This document shows, one piece after another, positions 61,495-64,000 of a DNA stretch of 64,000 nucleotides (within the stretch, counting starts at the first letter, position 1; each line of letters opens with the position of its first letter). The stretch is taken from the NCBI RefSeq assembly GCF_008124615.1, contig NZ_VNIB01000009.1, forward strand, positions 58,322-122,321, read 5' to 3'. This DNA comes from Geothermobacter ehrlichii (lineage in GTDB: Bacteria; Desulfobacterota; Desulfuromonadia; Desulfuromonadales; Geothermobacteraceae). Below the pieces are notes generated by a model. The model saw only the letters and a program-made list of their open reading frames with translations, searched no databases and was not told the DNA's origin. The translations under genes were made by a program, and so were the position numbers.

Positions 61495-62883
61495 ATGAAG
61501 AAGATGAAGCTGCTGGGTCCGGGGTTCGTTGGCATGACGGTCGTACCCCTGCCGGCTTTCGCCGCGACGGCGCCGGTTTCGGAAGTATCCTACATTCTCA
61601 ACACTTTTTCTTTCCTGGTGATGGGCATTCTGGTGATGTGGATGGCCGCCGGTTTCGGCATGCTCGAATCAGGCCTGGTTCGCTCCAGGAATGTCGCCAC
61701 CATCTGCCTGAAGAACATCGCCCTGTTCGGCATCGCCGGCATCCTCTTCTACCTGGTCGGCTACAACCTGATGTATGACGGGGTCGACGGTGGTTTCATC
61801 GGTTCGTTCGGCATCTGGGCCGCCGACGACAGCGCCGCCTTGGCCGGCAACTACGCCACCGGCTATGCCGCCGCTTCCGACTGGTTCTTCCAGATGGTCT
61901 TCTGCGGTGCGGCCTGTTCGGTGGTCTCCGGCTGTGTCGCCGAACGGATCAAGCTCTGGTCCTTTCTCGCCTTCTGCGTCATCCTGACCGGCTTCATCTA
62001 TCCGATCCAGGGGGCCTGGGGCTGGGGCGGCGGCTGGCTGTCGCAGCTCGGTTTCGTCGATTTCGCCGGCTCGACCATCGTCCATTCGGTCGGCGGCTGG
62101 GCCGCCCTGACCGGGGCCATCATCCTCGGCGCCCGCAAGGGCAAGTACGGCAAGGACGGCCGGGTCAACCCGATTCCCGGTTCCAACATTCCGCTGGCCA
62201 CCCTGGGGACCTTCATCCTCTGGATGGGCTGGTACGGCTTCAACGGCGGCTCGGTGCTGGCCCTCGGCGATGCCGCCAGCGCCATCAGCATGTCGAACGT
62301 CATGGTCAACACCAACATGGCCGCCTGCGGCGGCATGGTGGCGGCGATGGCGATGGTGCAGCTGCTCTACAAGAAGGTCGATGTCACCATGGCCCTCAAC
62401 GGCGCCCTGGCCGGCCTGGTGTCGATCACCGCCGGGCCCGATACCCCTTCGCTCGGGGCGGCGACCCTGATCGGCGCCGTCGGTGGCGTGCTGGTGGTGC
62501 TGGCCGTTCCCTTCTTCGACCGGCTCCGCATCGATGACGTGGTCGGCGCCCTTTCGGTGCACCTGGTCTGCGGCATCTGGGGGACCCTGGCCGTTCCCTT
62601 CACCAATGCCGAGGCGAGTTTCGTCACCCAGCTGATCGGGGTGGTCGCTACCGGCGCCTTCGTGGTTGTCACCACCGCCGCCGCCTGGCTGCTGCTCAAG
62701 GTTACCGTCGGCATCCGGGTCAGTGAAGAAGAAGAGATGCTCGGCTGCGACGTCACCGAGATCGGCATGGAAGCCTACCCCGACTTCCAGACCCGCCACG
62801 TCGGCGGAACCGGCCTGGGGGTGACCGCCTCTGCCCGGATGAGTGCTTCCAGCCTGGCGACCAGGCCGGTCAAGCAGTCCTGA
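61495..62883 (+). CDS. amtB: Ammonium transporter AmtB
   Basis: 462 aa. A signal peptide (about 1-23, ending PAFA) is followed by 11 membrane helices. The pore histidines lie in AGSTIVHSVGGWAALTGA and GALSVHLVCGIWGTLAVPF; FQMVFCGAACSVVSGCVAER is also conserved. It moves ammonium inward and is controlled by GlnK. The ATG has AGGAAGGAGAACGG upstream. It is followed by a ten-base-pair GC hairpin (62894-62917). Confidence 0.97.
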   Translation: MKKMKLLGPGFVGMTVVPLPAFAATAPVSEVSYILNTFSFLVMGILVMWMAAGFGMLESGLVRSRNVATICLKNIALFGIAGILFYLVGYNLMYDGVDGGFIGSFGIWAADDSAALAGNYATGYAAASDWFFQMVFCGAACSVVSGCVAERIKLWSFLAFCVILTGFIYPIQGAWGWGGGWLSQLGFVDFAGSTIVHSVGGWAALTGAIILGARKGKYGKDGRVNPIPGSNIPLATLGTFILWMGWYGFNGGSVLALGDAASAISMSNVMVNTNMAACGGMVAAMAMVQLLYKKVDVTMALNGALAGLVSITAGPDTPSLGAATLIGAVGGVLVVLAVPFFDRLRIDDVVGALSVHLVCGIWGTLAVPFTNAEASFVTQLIGVVATGAFVVVTTAAAWLLLKVTVGIRVSEEEEMLGCDVTEIGMEAYPDFQTRHVGGTGLGVTASARMSASSLATRPVKQS

Positions 62884-62893
62884 GAGTCAAAAG

Positions 62894-62917
62894 CGGGCGG
62901 GGCGGTCGCCCCGCCCG
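62894..62917 (+). terminator. GC-rich hairpin after amtB
   Basis: CGGGCGGGGC - GGTC - GCCCCGCCCG, a perfect ten-base-pair stem 10 bases after the amtB stop. There is no T-tract, so it is more likely a pausing or mRNA-stabilising hairpin than a strong terminator. Confidence 0.5.
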
Positions 62918-62921
62918 TCAG

Positions 62922-63042
62922 GCGGTCGAAAAAGGTCTGTTTGCGGCGTTGTCCTCATCTGCCGGAATCTCGACCTGTACTCACGTCTCGCCCCTCGGGA
63001 TTCCGGACGCCTTGCATTCGGATTCTTTTTGACCCGCCTGGT
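62922..63042. repeat. Dispersed intergenic repeat, copy 2
   Basis: Diverged partner of the element at 52381-52503: TTTGCGGCGTTGTCCTCATC, then GGACGCCTTGCATTCGGATT, then GACCCGCCT. It fills most of the gap between amtB and the porin gene. The central parts of the copies differ more than the ends. Confidence 0.6.
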
Positions 63043-63105
63043 CTGTCGACATGCCCCTTGATTGTCCGTCCACATCAACCACGAAAAAAAAGGAGTAACC
63101 CGGCC

Positions 63106-63840
63106 ATGAAGAGGTTTGTCCGTTTTCTGATCGTTCTTGTTGCGACGCTTTCCTGCCTGCCGCCCGTAAGCGCCCTGGCCTTCGAGGCCGAAGGGGATGT
63201 CTACGCGGGGATCTACGACAAGTACCTGTGGCGCGGTTTCGACCTGAGCGGCGGGCTGCCGGTGGCCCAGGGCGGGGTTGATGTCGCCATCGGCGGTTTC
63301 ACCGTCAGTTACTGGAGCAACATGCAACTGAAAAACGACGCCGGTGAAGGGCTGCCGGCCGGCGAAGTCAACGAAACCGATCTGACCCTCGACTACAGTT
63401 TCGAGCCGGGCGACCTGGTCTCGGTCAGCGTCGGCAACATCTTCTATGCCCTCGACGGGCTGGAGGATACCAGCGAGCTCTATGCCGGCGTCAGCTTCGA
63501 CGTCATCGCCTCTCCTTCCCTGACCGCCTACTACGACTGGGACAAGGCCGAAAAGAAAGGTCTCTTCTTCGTCTTCGCCGTTTCGCACTGCTTCGAGCCG
63601 GTCAAGGGCCTGAGCGTCACCCCCGGTCTGGCCATTTCCTGGAACGAGGAGAGTGACTACGCCATTGGCAGCTACAGCGACTGGCACAACTACGAAGCGA
63701 GCCTGGGCATCGACTACGCCATAACGGACGCCATCGGCATCTCGGCCTCATATCTCTTCTCCGAGGGGATCAGCGACGAGGCCAGACAGGTCATCGACAG
63801 CGAATCGGCGGCCGGTCTGAGCGTCAGCCTGTCGTTCTGA
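63106..63840 (+). CDS. TorF-family putative outer-membrane porin
   Basis: 244 aa. A signal peptide (about 1-24, ending VSALA) precedes a beta-rich domain beginning FEAEGDVYAGIYDKYLWRGF. This matches the TorF/TIGR02001 (Gcw_chp) start, with alternating strands and the terminal aromatic VSLSF. AAAAAAGGAG precedes the ATG. Its substrate is unknown; the place next to glnK-amtB could mean nitrogen-compound uptake. Confidence 0.82.
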   Translation: MKRFVRFLIVLVATLSCLPPVSALAFEAEGDVYAGIYDKYLWRGFDLSGGLPVAQGGVDVAIGGFTVSYWSNMQLKNDAGEGLPAGEVNETDLTLDYSFEPGDLVSVSVGNIFYALDGLEDTSELYAGVSFDVIASPSLTAYYDWDKAEKKGLFFVFAVSHCFEPVKGLSVTPGLAISWNEESDYAIGSYSDWHNYEASLGIDYAITDAIGISASYLFSEGISDEARQVIDSESAAGLSVSLSF

Positions 63841-63873
63841 TGGCTTGTCCTTTGCCGTTCCGTTGATATGGAT

Positions 63874-63905
63874 GGCGCCACTCTCGGGGTGGCGCCCTTT
63901 TTTTT
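63874..63905 (+). terminator. Terminator after the porin gene
   Basis: GGCGCCAC - TCTCGGG - GTGGCGCC, an eight-base-pair stem followed by C and eight T. It ends the glnK-amtB-porin stretch. Confidence 0.88.
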
Positions 63906-63989
63906 GGTTCTTCGTCGATTTCCGTGGAGTTGTAGCGAACCATAGATGGTTGTATGTTTCCTCCGCATGTAGATGAATCGGAGGAGACG

Positions 63990-64000
63990 ATGTTCGATCG
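63990..64000 (+). CDS. Start of a further gene (cut by the window edge)
   Basis: An ATG at 63990 is preceded by GGAGGAG at the right distance and opens the reading frame M-F-D. Only 11 bases are visible, so nothing can be said about the product. Confidence 0.5.

Overview
The window is about 64 kb of GC-rich chromosome built around a replication origin. The gene order atp operon - parB/parA - rsmG - mnmG - mnmE - jag - yidC - yidD - rnpA - rpmH (all minus) facing dnaA - dnaN - recF - gyrB - gyrA (all plus) is the classic origin neighbourhood. Several features together suggest a Geobacter/Desulfuromonas-type bacterium (Desulfuromonadales): paired b and b' ATP synthase subunits, a selenocysteine-type SelD, a complete Tol-Pal operon, an ANTAR-type nitrogen regulator next to glnK-amtB, and many sigma-54 promoters. 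The genus cannot be decided from the sequence alone.

Layout. 1-12.6 kb: ATP synthase (atpG partial, A, H, F, F'), a bactofilin, ParAB with one perfect parS site (8211-8226), tRNA-modification genes and the membrane-insertion/RNase P block. 12.6-14.5 kb: the probable oriC with DnaA boxes, then dnaA. 14.5-22.7 kb: dnaN, recF, gyrB, gyrA and a TPR membrane protein. 22.7-31.4 kb: mixed housekeeping genes (gpsA, cyclophilin, a degenerate EEP protein, nth, PBP1A, pyk, queC, folE2). 31.4-37.1 kb: a DUF2064 nucleotidyl/glycosyltransferase-like protein and tolQ-R-A-B-pal-cpoB.

37.1-47.9 kb (all minus): a CPA2 antiporter with CBS domains, bioA, and an envelope-modification module. The module holds an ArnT-like GT39, a small LpxB-N-domain membrane protein, a GT2, and an LTA-synthase/phosphoglycerol-transferase-like protein. 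It is headed by a sensor kinase and an NtrC-type regulator, and a good -24/-12 promoter lies directly upstream of the LTA-synthase-like gene. 48.1-50.1 kb: an archaeal-type (TIGR00300) ornithine cyclodeaminase overlapping an arginase gene, together a predicted arginine-to-proline route. 50.2-55.8 kb: a cobalamin riboswitch with terminator controlling btuB, then btuF, btuC and an ATPase carrying an extra C-terminal domain. 56-58.5 kb: a thioredoxin-like protein, a SelD whose catalytic residue is encoded by an in-frame TGA with a SECIS-like hairpin, and a TSUP permease. 58.6-62.9 kb: an ANTAR response regulator and its kinase (Gnf type), then glnK-amtB. Both units have near-identical -24/-12 promoters, and the glnK leader holds an ANTAR-type hairpin mutually exclusive with a terminator. 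The window ends with a TorF-type porin and the first bases of another gene.

The strongest leads are the TGA-containing selD, the sigma-54/ANTAR double control of glnK-amtB, the sigma-54-controlled envelope-modification module, and a 53-bp remnant of an arginase 3' end 8 kb from the intact gene. Classical restriction, CRISPR or phage-defence loci are not seen, and no tRNA or rRNA gene was found.
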